Origin: Immersiella caudata
Taxonomy: Eukaryota; Ascomycota; Sordariomycetes; Sordariales; Lasiosphaeriaceae
Assembly (NCBI GenBank): GCA_030512335.1
Contig: JAULSU010000007.1
Coordinates: 3,596,001-3,660,000 of the forward strand
Length of the DNA: 64,000 nt
Direction: 5' to 3'
The position numbers and the translations under genes were made by a program. How positions within the stretch are numbered: position 1 is the stretch's first letter; every line of letters starts with the position of its first letter. Shown piece after piece: positions 42,263 to 52,737 of this stretch. A model generated the notes under the pieces. That model did no database searches, had not been told where the DNA came from, and saw nothing but the letters and a program-made list of their open reading frames with translations.

Positions 42263-43018
42263 ATGGCACCCTCCCCTTCAACCCCTCTCCTCCTTCTCCG
42301 CCCAAATTTGAAAAGCAAACATCACGCTCCCAACTCCAACCTAGACGCCCTCCTCCGCGACATAACCCTCGGCTTCTCCGATGGCCTAACCGTCCCCTTC
42401 GCCCTAACCGCCTCCCTCTCCATCTCGGGCTCCACCAAAATCGTAATCATGGGCGGTCTCGCCGAGCTCTTTTCCGGCATGATATCCATGGGACTAGGCG
42501 CGTACAACGTAGCCATCACCGAAAAGGGGCATTGGGAGGTGGAGCATCAGCAGACGGTGAAGAATGTAAGGGAAGATCCGGAAGGGGAGAGGGAGGGTGT
42601 GTATGAGGTGCTGGGACGGTATGGAGTTGGGCAGGAGGCAGCGGGGAAGGTGGTAAGCGAGATTACAGCGGAGGAGGAGACGTGGGTTGGTTTCGCGATG
42701 GAGGTGGGGAGGGGGCTGATGAAGCCTGAGCAGGGAAGGGCGTTGGTCTCGGCGGTGACGATGGGGGTGAGCTATTTTGTGGGGGGGTTGGTGCCGATGC
42801 TGCCGTACTTTTTCATGGCGGGGAGGGCGAGGGAGGCGCTGGGGGTGTCGGTGGGGATTGCGGTGGTGGTGTTGTTGGCGTTTGGGTTTGCAAAGTCGTG
42901 GGTGACGGTGAGGAATGGGAAGGCGGGGGTTTGGGGGGCATTGCAGACTTTGGTGATTGGGGCGGTTGCGGCGGGGACAAGCTATGAGGTCGTGAGGTTG
43001 GTAGATGGGATGAATTGA
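42263..43018 (+). CDS. VIT1/CCC1-family vacuolar iron (Fe2+/Mn2+) transporter
   Basis: A single exon of 251 residues; the ATG is in AAAAATGG. The family opening RDITLGFSDGLTVPFALTAS (about 33-52) is present. TM2 carries GGLAELFSGMISMGLGAY, then a cytosolic metal-binding domain (about 90-150) rich in Glu (EITAEEETWVGFAMEVGRG). Three further TM helices complete the five-TM fold. The transporter loads cytosolic ferrous iron (and Mn) into the vacuole and protects against iron overload. In moulds it is repressed by the iron-starvation factor HapX when iron is scarce. I cannot certify a HapX site in the upstream DNA. Codon use shifts to G-rich wobble positions in the second half, without any frame break. 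Confidence 0.93.
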   Translation: MAPSPSTPLLLLRPNLKSKHHAPNSNLDALLRDITLGFSDGLTVPFALTASLSISGSTKIVIMGGLAELFSGMISMGLGAYNVAITEKGHWEVEHQQTVKNVREDPEGEREGVYEVLGRYGVGQEAAGKVVSEITAEEETWVGFAMEVGRGLMKPEQGRALVSAVTMGVSYFVGGLVPMLPYFFMAGRAREALGVSVGIAVVVLLAFGFAKSWVTVRNGKAGVWGALQTLVIGAVAAGTSYEVVRLVDGMN

Positions 43019-43437
43019 GAGGGCCAGTGGTTGTTAGCACATTTCTACGCAGGTTTGTAGACGTCCGTGGCTGAGTCGATGATTGTGGAGATCCCTCCGC
43101 TCCCTCTGTCGCTTCCTTGGCCTCCTCCATCTCCTCCGCCTTCACCTGCTCCCCACAGAGCCCTGCCTCTAAGGCCCTCTGATTTGAGGATAGCAGCGAA
43201 GATGGATGGAGAAGGATGGTGAGTGAGACAGATTACGTGCGAGGACGGCCATTTTATCTCCGGCGATCTGCCAGATCGATAGAGTTTTCGACTCGGCTGA
43301 CAGTCATCTTCGGCTCTTGCCTTCGCTGCATGACTGGGTTTGTCGAATCTTGTGTTGTGGCACCACACAAAGCCGTGACTCTGCACGGCCACCACGTTTT
43401 CATTTTTTTTATATCACTATACCTCCAAACTATCGCA
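43019..43437. other. Intergenic
   Basis: 419 bp; 3' UTR of the transporter and 5' region of the broken secreted-protein gene. Nothing else seen. Confidence 0.5.
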
Positions 43438-43744
43438 ATGTTGCCATCTCTCATCACTCTCAGCTTCGCTGTGGCCCTTTCTGTTTTGATTGGACTCTCC
43501 CGTTCGCAAGGCGGGGCTCTAGTCTGGCACCAATCCAAACTACCAGACCCAGACTGCGGCAAAAACTTGACGCCGTGAAATTTTGACTGCCTCAATTTCT
43601 ACGTGTACGAAGACCCTGCCGCTAGCATTGGCATGGCGTGCACACAGTAAGGGCACCTGTGGCGGCCTCACCGTCTGTCGGTCGCAGTTTGCATGCATCT
43701 GCCAGCAAGGTTTAGGCACTATTTTATATTCGCCCTGCAACTAA
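43438..43744 (+). pseudogene. Broken gene for a small secreted cysteine-rich protein
   Basis: The ATG at 43438 opens a clear signal peptide (LITLSFAVALSVLIGLSRS). The frame meets TGA at 43576-43578, where the spacing suggests a cysteine codon once stood. It continues with Cys-containing sequence to TAA at 43648-43650. From 43652 the +1 frame carries on with five regularly spaced Cys residues (TCGGLTVC, then FACIC) to a stop at 43742-43744. So one nonsense change and a one-base shift break a gene of about 100 codons. Small size, signal peptide and Cys spacing are those of effector-like or antimicrobial secreted proteins, but no family is named. Two sequencing errors could mimic this, though two in 75 bases seems unlikely. 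Confidence 0.6.
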
Positions 43745-44233
43745 GACGAAATTTCACAACTCACACTGTTCAGCCCGAAGCTGAGCGAAGCTGAGTGCTG
43801 TTGGTCTCGTCGGTGGGTGACAAGGGTTAGGGTTGTGCAAGCGAAAGATGGTCGTCGGCTGGAGCCTCATTATCTTGTGAAAGTAGTACACCGCTTATCT
43901 GATCGCCATTTCATATTTTCCCAATTGGACACGTTGGCGAGACCCCGATTGTGGAACCCGCCATGGCGGGCGGATCTGACATCAGTGCGACGCTCTCTCA
44001 CCAGGCGAGTTCGGTTTTGCCCCAACGCCGCTTCCTCGCATGAGCTGAAAAGCTGACATTGCGCTCAATCAGGCGGCAATATCGCGCCTCACGATCGGAA
44101 TCCATATCTCTCTCAAACATACACCCTTTACATTACCCATCATTTCCTCACCCCTTCCACTCTCCTGAATTTCCCCCCCTTCACATCTGCCCAACCCCGC
44201 CAAAGCGAACGGAAGCAAAACACGCCCCACAAA
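43745..44233. other. Intergenic upstream of the alpha-amylase gene
   Basis: 489 bp containing the amylase promoter and a C/T-rich leader (44130-44230). A telobox 12-mer lies at 43823-43834. Confidence 0.5.
43823..43834 (+). promoter_or_regulatory. Telobox-like motif AGGGTTAGGGTT
   Basis: Two TTAGGG telomere-type units, 400 bp upstream of the amylase start. The same 12-mer recurs at 51531-51542 and, inverted, at 57377-57388. In yeasts such motifs bind Tbf1-type factors; a role here is inferred. Confidence 0.45.
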
Positions 44234-46358
44234 ATGAGCGAATTCCTCAATCTCCACCCTCCCCGCTCCGCCCCCTCCATCCCCACCAACCCCCCTACCT
44301 CCGCCGCCCTCCGCCCCTGGCGCACCCGCCGCCCCGCCTCCGTTCTCCCTAACCCGCTCATCATCCCCCCCTCCGCCCCCTGCCCGCCCAACCAGACCAT
44401 GCTGCAGGGCTTCGAATGGTACATCCCGCCTTCGTCCTCCCCTCCTGATTCCGATCCCTCCCCGTCCCATTGGACGCGCCTGGCGAAAATCCTCCCTTCG
44501 ATTGCGGCGCTGGGTGTTACCTCGCTTTGGATCCCCCCCGCTTGTAAGGCGGCACGACCGGAGGGGAACGGGTATGATATCTATGATTTGTATGATCTTG
44601 GGGAGTTTTACCAGAAGGGGACTACGCGTACGAAGTGGGGAACAAAGGGGGAACTGGTGGAGCTTTGTGAGCAGGCACAGGGGTTGGGGATAGGAGTGTT
44701 GTTTGATGTGGTGTTGAACCATAAGGCGGGAGCGGACTTTAGTCAGGAGGTGGTGGCGACGAGGGTGGATGACACGGATAGGCGGGTGGATGTGGGAGAG
44801 AGGGAGATGATTGAGGCGTGGACGGGGTATGTGTTTGGGGGGAGGGCGGGGAAGTATAGTGGAATGCGGTGGGGGAGGGAGCATTTTACGGGGATTGATT
44901 ATGATGGGAGGAAGAGGGAGAGTGGGGTTTGGAGGTTCGAGGGGAAGAGGTGGGCCGAGGATGTGGATGAGGAGAGGGGGAATTATGATTACTTGTGGGT
45001 GTACCTCTTTATATGGCTGGAAGGGAGGTGCTAACAGCGGTAGGATGTTTGCGGATGTTGATCACAGACATCCAGAAGTGAGGGCAGATTTGTTCCGTTG
45101 GGCGCAGTGGCTGCCGAGGCAGTTGAAGCTTGGAGGAATGCGGCTGGATGCGATCAAGCATTACAGCTTCGAGTTTCTGAGGAGCTTTGTGAGCTTCATC
45201 CATCAGCAGGTCGACCCAAATTGGTTCTTCGTGGGTGAGTATTGGAGGGAGGATTCCGAGTTCCTAGCCCGGTATCTGGAGTACATGGGTCAGCGTATCT
45301 CTCTGTTCGATGTCCAGCTGGTGTCAAATTTCAGCCGGATCTCGCTTGAGGGAGAAAAGGGGGACCTTAGAGAGATTTTCGACGACGCGCTGGTTGTCTG
45401 GAAGCCTCAAAATGCCGTGGTGAGTGTCTACTTCCTGGAGAAAGCATGCGCAGTTCACTGATGCACGCCAGACTTTTGTCGTCAACCATGACACTGTAAG
45501 TGCCTCCCCATCCCAAGACCTCCATGATGGAATATGTCTAACATCACACAGCAAGAGGGCCAATCCCTCGAGGTACCCCCCTTTTCCCTTCTCCCCAACC
45601 ATGCCATAACTAACACCCCCCAGACCCCCGTCGCCCCTTTCTTCATCCCCTCGGCGTACGCCCTCATCCTCCTCCGCGCCAACGCCGGCCTCCCCTGCGT
45701 CTTCTACTCGGACCTCTACGGCTCCTTCGGCCAACGCCGCAAGCCAGACCACAGCAACTTCATCCCCCCCACCTCCGGCGGCGTTGTCATCCCCAAGATG
45801 ATGCTCGCTCGCCAGCTCTGGGCATATGGATCGCAGTACGACTACTTTGATGATGCGAGCTGCGTTGGGTTTACCCGTCACGGTCATCCGTCTAGGTCAG
45901 GGGGGAATGGCCTGGCGGTGCTGGTGGTGAATAGTTGGGAATGCAAGAGTAAGAGGATGTTCGTTGGTGAGCAGCACGCGGGAGAGGTCTGGACGGATCT
46001 GCTGAAGTGGTGTCCTGGGTCGGTGGTTATCGACGATGCTGGATGGGGAGAGTTCATGGTTGCTTATCGAGGAGTTTCGGTCTGGGCTAACCGGGCTGCG
46101 GAAGGGAGGGAGTTTGTGGACGAGTTTGTGTTGTGAGCGCTGCTCTTGACAGAGGACTAGAACTCTATGCTGACGAAAATATGCAGCGATGTTGACATCT
46201 ACGAGTTCAAGAAGGAGGCCGAAGAGAGGACGTTGCGAAAAAGTCAGGCGGCGAAGGAGATGGCCGAGCTGGGAGATCCAGCTGCCTCGCAGCATCGAGC
46301 CGCGGCTTCTACAGCGACGAGCTCGGCCGGACCCGGTTCGACCTCTTGGAAAGGATGA
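44234..46358 (+). CDS. Intracellular GH13 alpha-amylase
   Basis: Six exons: 44234-44994, 45044-45419, 45472-45495 (24 nt), 45552-45572 (21 nt), 45624-46132 and 46187-46358, giving 620 residues. There is no signal peptide. GH13 regions are in order: DVVLNHK (158-164), GMRLDAIKH with nucleophile Asp289, VGEYWRED with acid/base Glu319, and FVVNHDTQEGQSLE with Asp386. The last motif is built from the two microexons, which supports them. NYDYLMFADVDHRHPEV crosses intron 1. The lack of a secretion signal and the QGFEWY start suggest the bacterial-like GH13_5 type of cytosolic fungal amylase, linked in moulds to alpha-glucan wall synthesis or glycogen. The last exon (56 residues, Lys/Glu- then Ala/Ser-rich) is outside the enzyme fold. 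Without that last splice the frame would end at 46136. Confidence 0.92.
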
Positions 46359-46740
46359 TACGCAGACCCAGGACAAGATTTCAAGCGGTCTTAATGGTAA
46401 TCAGGTGGACAGAGCGAAGATGGTTTTATTTATTGAATTTCTTTGAGCGAGAAGATGTTATCGTTTCCATTCTGCTTGAAGAAGTTTGTAGAGAGTGCGC
46501 AAGACCGACAGAGGGCTAACTGGGGAGCAAACAAGGAGAGCGTATCGATAGGAAAAGAGACTACGAAATACAGCAGCAAAGAAAACAAAACCCGCAAAAC
46601 CCACACGAAATGATAACGGTAACGACTGGACGCCCGTAAAGGACACCAAGAAAGAGCAGTAAACCAAAGGAGAAACTCAAAGCTCGTGTTCTTTTGCTCC
46701 GTCATAAATAATGGATCAGCAAGGACCACTCCAATACCCC
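46359..46740. other. Convergent intergenic region, 3' ends of amylase and C2H2 genes
   Basis: 382 bp with two 3' UTRs; AT-rich (TTTTATTTATTG near 46425 could serve polyadenylation). No gene. Confidence 0.5.
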
Positions 46741-48080
46741 TCAATGATCCATCGTCTCCCGGTGTCGTTTCATGTTATCAGGCCGCTTTGTGTTGTACGG
46801 GCATTCAGACGCGGGACAATGGATTCGAGTACCAGGAATACCGAGCATCTCGGCTTCAGAGGGGTGGTTCGTCCACATGTGTCGGTGCATGTCCTTTTTC
46901 TCGGCCGAACCATGCGAACAATCGGCAACAAGACAACGGACTGGCTTCGTGTGATTTCGGTAGTGTTTGCTAGAGTGTTAATGTTAGCCATCGTGGATCT
47001 AACCAAGGGAGATGCGGGGAATGGGCGTGCACAGAACTTACGTTAACTCATGCTGCTTTGGAAAGTCCAGCCCACAGGGTTGATTGTCGTCGTACACCCA
47101 GTCGCAAAAGAATTGATTGTCGGGGTTGTTGGTGGGCTGGCGGTTTCCCGATCTTCTCCCTCCCATGGCTGGAGAGATGGTGGACGTCTGTTCCAGGGTA
47201 TAGTTGGCGGACTGGCCGTCAACAGCAAATGAGGAGTCAAACGCTGAATTTCCCAACGCCGGATCAATGGGAATGAAAGTCGGGTCTGCGGTACTGCTCG
47301 GGTCGTCCATCGCTGGCGAAGAATCTGCATGCAAGGAAAGATTCGAAAAAGGCAACAAAAAATCGGAAGTCTGCTCGGGCAAACGATCAACCATGTTTGA
47401 AGGTTCAGAAACTCAAATCTCTGAGACACGGGTGTCGGGCTGAGGGACTGTCAAGTAGTAATTGCCAGTGGGTGCAGCGAGGCCGTTGACGCTAGCGCTG
47501 TAGGGCGCCGAAGCAAATAGGGGATTTTGCGTTGGGCAGTACCCGTAATTGTTCGATGGGCCAGAATCTCCTCCGAACCCGTAATCGTAACTACCGCTCG
47601 TGGTTGTGTAGGAGGGCAGAGACTCGTCAGAATTTGGGTCTGAATGAGCAGCGAAAGAGCCAGCCCCGAAATCCGTGAAACTTGCGCTTGGCGTGGGTCG
47701 CAAGTCCCAGGTGGCGTCTTGGCTGCTCTCTGCCGTGGAATACAAGGGGCCTCGTTGCTGGAGCAGTCGAGGGTCTATGGTATTCCCGTCCCAGTATGCA
47801 GCGGGCGCTGGGGTGCGGGATTCCGCGCTATGAGACCCACCGCTGCGTGACGCCCTCGTTGACCGCGGCATGTCCTCCTGCACTGAGCTGGCCCAGTCTG
47901 CCAGCAAATCCCGAGATTCGGTTCCGGCGGAGTGGCTGATCCCAAAGAAAGGATCGAACGCAAGTGGCCTGCAGGTGATGCTATCCGTCAGCTTGAAGTG
48001 TCACAATCGTTCCCAGTCTTCGCTTCCACAGATTGCAGTGAGCCACAGATGATAATGCCAACTTACAGACCCTCGAACAT
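46741..48080 (-). CDS. C2H2 zinc-finger protein, interrupted by an in-frame TGA or an unrecognised intron
   Basis: Exon 1 is 48080-48067 (14 nt, MFEGL...), exon 2 47968-47042, exon 3 46969-46741; the introns have GTAAGT donors and good acceptors. Three C2H2-type fingers lie at the C-terminus: FFCDWVYDDNQPCGLD...KHYRNH, VRCLVADCSHG...HMWTNH and IHCPASECPYN...MKRHRETMDH. The first finger is assembled across the last intron, which confirms it. The rest is Ser/Pro/Gly/Tyr-rich and disordered, as in transcription factors. The frame stays open for 389 codons except for one TGA at 47415-47413. Options: a nonsense allele (CGA to TGA), a 105-bp intron with weak donor GTGTCT and a pyrimidine-rich acceptor, or two genes, the second starting at ATG 47394 in a good context. 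DNA-binding regulator; targets unknown. Confidence 0.6.
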
Positions 48081-49179
48081 ACCTGTAGGTGGGTGGGTAT
48101 GCAACTCTGTCACCTCAGCCGCAGCCGTCCCCTGCCGGCGATGTGAGACCAGCCGATGGTGAGGTAACCAAGGATCCCGGGCGGGAACGATGCCAAAACG
48201 GTAGCGACCTCGCACCAAGCATCCAGATCGAGGATAGTCACCAAAAGAGGATGTCAACACCGCTGTAGTGTATCGACTCTCCAGGTATGGCACGTGTGTT
48301 CCTTCTCCCTTGCGCCTTAGGGGAGGGGATGATGGGGTGTTCCAGGGGCAAAGTCCGCCTTTCAAATACTCTATACCGTTTTCGTCGGCCTGGGTGCTCG
48401 GGAGCTCAAAGACAGGGCCTGAAAGACCTCTCAGTGACCGCCCAAGCCCGCCAAGTGAGGCCCACGAGTCTTCCTCCCGGATTTTAAGCGGTATGCGGGT
48501 CTGAAGGGTCAAGGGGGGGCAAACACGGACAGCGAAGCCAAGCCTGCGGTGAGGCCCACGAGGCCCACGAGGCCCACGATATGAGGCCCACCGCCGGGGG
48601 ATGCTGTCGTTTTGCGCGGAAGTGACCCGCTAGCGTTGATTGGGAGTCAAAAATCATGACCGGCCAATTAGGCCCCTGAGATGTTGAGCTTCCGCCCAGG
48701 CCCCATGGCCAGACCGAAAACTCGAGTCTGCTCCATTGGTAGAACCACCAAAGCCTCTTTTATCTTTCTAAGAGGTTCTCTGATGTTCTGCCAGTGGTTG
48801 CCTTGAAAGGGATTGTTGGGGACTTGAAGAACAGCCTTGCTGCTGCCTCAGCCAATGTGTAGGCCCCCGCTGCATATCCGGGTTACACAACCACACGAAG
48901 TGTTTGAGGCCGGAGGGTTCGGAGAGAACGGTTCGATCGACGAACCATGCCATCAACGTAGAGGGAGTGGTAATAGTGAAAACTCGTGGGTGTCAACCGG
49001 GAAAAGTGCCTTGGATTGCAAGGTCGAGCTGGAGTGAAGGACATAAATATTGGATTAGTGCCCCAAGGCTCGAAACTGTCGCAACAAAGTTAGCCATCAA
49101 CCGTTCTTCCACTAGCACTCTGATCTTTACCTACCCAGCCACCACCACGCAGAAATTATCTCGTCTCAACCTGATCGAG
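48081..49179. other. Divergent intergenic region, C2H2 factor / deaminase-like gene
   Basis: 1.1 kb shared upstream DNA of two divergent genes. It contains a short tandem repeat of GAGGCCCAC (48551-48577). Long minus-strand ORFs here lack domain signals. Confidence 0.5.
48551..48577. repeat. Tandem 9-mer GAGGCCCAC x3 plus dispersed copies
   Basis: Three perfect head-to-tail copies, a fourth at 48583-48591 after a six-base gap, and a related copy (GAGGCCCACGAG) near 48457-48468. Origin or binding role unknown. Confidence 0.75.
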
Positions 49180-50833
49180 ATGGACTTGCAAGCTTCCCGC
49201 CCAGTCCCGTTGCCTCCTAGCCTTCGCAAGAGATTCTATGAGCCTGTGATTATGCTCTATTGCCTCACCGCTGCGTACGTCAACGGGCAAATCGCCGAAT
49301 CGGCAGGGTCTGAGGCTGCGTTGCCATCAAGCCGGAAGCAGATCTACTTTTGCTTTGTCAACAAGCTCGCCCATATTTGCGACAGTCGAAAGGGGGGCAA
49401 AACGGTCACCTCATTTGCTGTTCTTCAGCCCGGGAGTATTGAGTATCGGTTTGGATCCAACAGTCGAAGGCCTTCGGAGTTGACGAAAGTCCGCAACTAC
49501 ATCACGGGGATCCTCACCACCCTCGGCGAAGCATCGAGCGACGACATCAAAAAAGCGACCAAAGACTCGAAACAGCCAATCTTCTGTCAGATTCTAGCCA
49601 AGATCACCTTGTTCAACCGCCCGCGTATCGAGTATTACGCTCGTACGTTGGCGAAGCAGGTTGACTTTTGCATTGACGGACTTGAGGACGATGATTCGGA
49701 CGAAGGTAAGTTGTGCCCCTAATCAGATCTCGAACAGCGAAGTTTGACTAAACGTTTTCTAGCCTGCTCTTCTCTGTCGAACCTTCAGACGTTGAAGCAA
49801 TTAGCGAGCTTTGCGCTGCGTCCAGCGGAGCCCGAGGAAGAGGAGGATGACTCAGATTCGCCAGCTCTGACCCGAATTCCCGAAGACGAGTGTATGTTGA
49901 CCAGCGTGCGGCTCATCTGCTTGTCTCTCGACTGACCTGACTGAAGATGTCGATCTTGTCGACTCACTGGTCCGCACCATTGATGAGTTTCGTGCGGACG
50001 GGCTTGAAGAGTTTATCCGTGACAAGTGCCAAGGCGACCGCGAGGGGCCGGCGACAACACACTGGAGCGACGTTCACCATGCTCTTGGCCGCTTGTTGTC
50101 TTATTTCTTTGCTGTGAAGGTGTTGATCTCAGCGCGGAAACTCTGGCCGGAACTCTTTGCCGATTTCACTGTCGTTTCCATCCCTTCGAGTCGTCCAGAC
50201 CGCAAATCCCCCGACATTCGAAAGTCAGCATCCAAAATCATTTCCCGCATGACGAACAAGTCAGACATCCTCAACGAGTATCGGCGGAACGCTGATGATC
50301 TTCAGCGTTGGGGCCTTGACGAAAAGATTGTCGAAGTGACGGACCCTGATGCTTTCAAGCCGATCGTTCACGCGGAGGTCTTGCTGGATGATGCGCTACG
50401 CCGTGAAGACCGAAGAAACCTTGCAACCGGGGAGGAACGTGTGCGATTCTATCGGGAGTCAGAGTTTGGCCGATACATCAGTTCCAGCAAGCCGACCTGC
50501 CGTCTCTGTGCCCTTTACTTCGAGGCGCACCCCGACCGCGTTCAGGTGAGGCCGTCGCACCATAACCTTTACTACAACTGGCGAGCCCCCGATGTTTTTG
50601 CTAGCGATGACGAAGCTGCCGAAGCGCAACGCAACGCAGTGCTTCAGCGGATGACCACCATTTTGCGTGATGAGACCTTTGCGGCTATCAGGAATCGTTC
50701 AGCCACCCATAGGCCGTTCGACTCGAACAACACTCCATCAAACGTGCCGCTTTTGATGAGCACGGACCGATCGTCTTCAACGGCTGACGCTGGCGACCTC
50801 GTATCTGTCATGGGCAGCCTCAGCATCCGCTAG
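49180..50833 (+). CDS. OTT_1508-type deaminase-fold protein
   Basis: Exons 49180-49705, 49763-49891 and 49947-50833 give 513 residues; both introns are 55-57 bp with GTAAGT/GTATGT donors. The C-terminal region holds the zinc-deaminase signature in order: HAEVLLDDAL with His360 and Glu362, then CRLCALYF with Cys403 and Cys406. This matches the fungal OTT_1508-like deaminase family as I know it. Such proteins have a cytidine-deaminase fold whose substrate is not known to me. Residues 1-175 are helical and lack a recognised domain; an acidic run (EPEEEEDDSD) separates the halves. The ATG at 49180 is the first in frame. The family is often found in many copies, sometimes near gene-poor, fast-evolving DNA. 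The catalytic Glu and all zinc ligands are present, so it may be active. Confidence 0.8.
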
Positions 50834-51164
50834 AAGAGACCTGAACCTCAGTCGTAGCGATACGCAGCAGGCGCTCGTGCCGAACTGAGGAAGGACACGT
50901 CCAAAGCAGAGTGGATGGATTCGCAGGTGGGAGGCTCAGCATCGAGCTTGAAAATAGTGATTAGACGTCAGGCAATTTCCTAGACTCGAGTGGAACAGCC
51001 GCCGGGGAATTTGCTCGAGGGTCGGTTTGGGGATTGAGTGCGGTATAAAAAGTGGGATCTTGAATTAGGACCAAGCTAGCATTGCATTTTGGTAGTGGTT
51101 CATTCGAAACATGACGACCCTCTGTGATTCTGCTTTTCGCAGCTATCTTCAACGAAGCTGACAA
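50834..51164. other. Convergent intergenic region
   Basis: 331 bp between the 3' ends of the deaminase-like gene and the small minus-strand gene. Nothing recognised. Confidence 0.5.
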
Positions 51165-51394
51165 CTACTTCGCCTCTTGATTGGATGTCTGCCCTTTGCT
51201 GGATGCATCTTTCGCTGCTTGGGCCTTGGCAGCCCGGTCCTTCGCCATCTGCTTCCTGCTGGCGGGTCAGCATTGCGGGGTTCGACTCTCGCAGATGCGC
51301 GACGCAAAGCCCCTCAACACGTTGCTTACTCTTTCTCCCTGATCCATTGGTTCTCCAATGCCTTCTCGCGGTCGGAAAGGGGATTTGGGTCCAT
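51165..51394 (-). CDS. 51-residue charged helical protein, IF1-like pattern
   Basis: Exon 1 is 51394-51330, intron 51329-51256 (74 bp, donor GTAAGC, branch GCTGAC, acceptor CAG), exon 2 51255-51165. The protein begins MDPNPLSDREKALENQWIRE. The rest is a Lys/Ala/Gln-rich helix (KQMAKDRAAKAQAAKDASS) with a polar end. The ENxWIREKE pattern resembles the inhibitory helix of mitochondrial ATPase inhibitor IF1 and related small fungal proteins. However, no mitochondrial presequence or His-rich region is seen. The clean splice, which joins the two frames at a GA/G codon, and the good start support a real gene. The function is uncertain; it is cytosolic or mitochondrial. Confidence 0.65.
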
Positions 51395-52737
51395 ATTGAC
51401 GTATTTTCAGTGATTGCTTGTCTGTGCTGCGGGCAAGTTGGACACGTTTTGGGAAGTTTTCAGAGCTGAGCAGTGACGGGAGGGGCTGTGGCGATGAGCA
51501 GCAGGCTGACGTCACTGTCGCAAGAACTAGAGGGTTAGGGTTGACCCCACTTGAAGCCCCTGACTCTGACATGCGTCAATGTTTTTCTCCTTTCCGGATG
51601 GTGGCAGAAGCTCCAGAGATTTCGTTTGGGCATTTTCGGGCAATTAATTTCCGGGCCCCTCGCTGCGCCAAGACGGAATCGGGACGGGAGCTAGTGCGGC
51701 ACCACCTGCCGGATGCCGCCGGCTTCGGCAAGCCCGTTTGATGGGAGTCACTATGCCTAGGCAAACTTAGGGGCGAACAATTGGCCGCTGCAAAACGCTG
51801 CCAAATGTCACCGCTGCATATCTGTCAGGTCAAACTCGCACACACATGCAGCATCACGTTTTTTGTTAGGTTCCACAAGGATAGGTGCAGCATCGAGAAA
51901 GGAAAGAGGGAATGCACGGGTTAGCACAAACCGCCAACTCACCCTCGTATCAACTTGCCAGAGATACACGAATTGCTCGCCCCGCGCTGGGTTGCCCCCA
52001 GAAGTATTACCATGCTTTACCTGGGTTTATCCAGCTCCGGTTGAGAAGATGAAAGGACCGGAACACAGGTCAGGGGTGATGGAACTAGAGCCTCCCAATC
52101 CCCTGCTGCGGCACGCACATATGCGAGATGCCGACCAAACAAGCTTCTGCTTCAGGGGTGGAGAGATGGTATCGATTCCGGTTGCAGTTGTGCGTCGACA
52201 CATTTTGCCGCGGGGGAAGGGTTGATGCGAATTCGATGAAATGGAAGAAATAGTCCAAACAGGCAGGAGCAACCGCGTCCAAACATCCCACGGATCCGCA
52301 TTGTAGCTGGCGTATCTTGAGGGCTCTCAACTCTTCCACGTCAAGCAACCACCAAAAGGGACTGGATTACCTCCGCTTCTACCATTGAATACGTCCTCGT
52401 CCCCATCGCTTGACCTGTTGCCTCCGCCGTGCTCCATTTGTCACACCAACCCGACCGAGCCCAGCTACATTGTCATCCTGAAAATTGCGCCGGCTCTGCG
52501 CCATATTCTGAGGCTTCAATTACGCTACCAACAGGAGGGGAGCCTAGGAGGCTCAGCACTAGGTTGGTATTTTCTTGCCCCATACCTAACCGTCATTGTA
52601 AGAAATGCTTATTGTCTTTCAGGGCGTGGTGTTGAACTCCCATCGTATTTCACACGTCGAAAAAGCTCGACAGGGTCCGGGCCCCCACGATCACGCATAG
52701 CACCACCGAGGGGCGAGCGAACACTCCAGAGACCAAG
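51395..52737. other. Divergent intergenic region, small gene / glycosyltransferase
   Basis: 1.34 kb with both promoters. It contains a CRE palindrome TGACGTCA (51507-51514) and a telobox (51531-51542) near the small gene. No coding ORF is supported. Confidence 0.5.
51507..51542. promoter_or_regulatory. CRE palindrome TGACGTCA plus telobox AGGGTTAGGGTT
   Basis: TGACGTCA at 51507-51514 is the perfect ATF/CREB-type bZIP site. The telobox follows at 51531-51542. Both lie 113-148 bp upstream of the small gene's ATG (51394, minus), a normal promoter distance. Binding is inferred from motif identity only. Confidence 0.5.

Noticed and set aside
51250..51300. tRNA B-box-like GGGTTCGACTC
   Set aside because: Lies in the intron of the small spliced gene and no cloverleaf can be folded.
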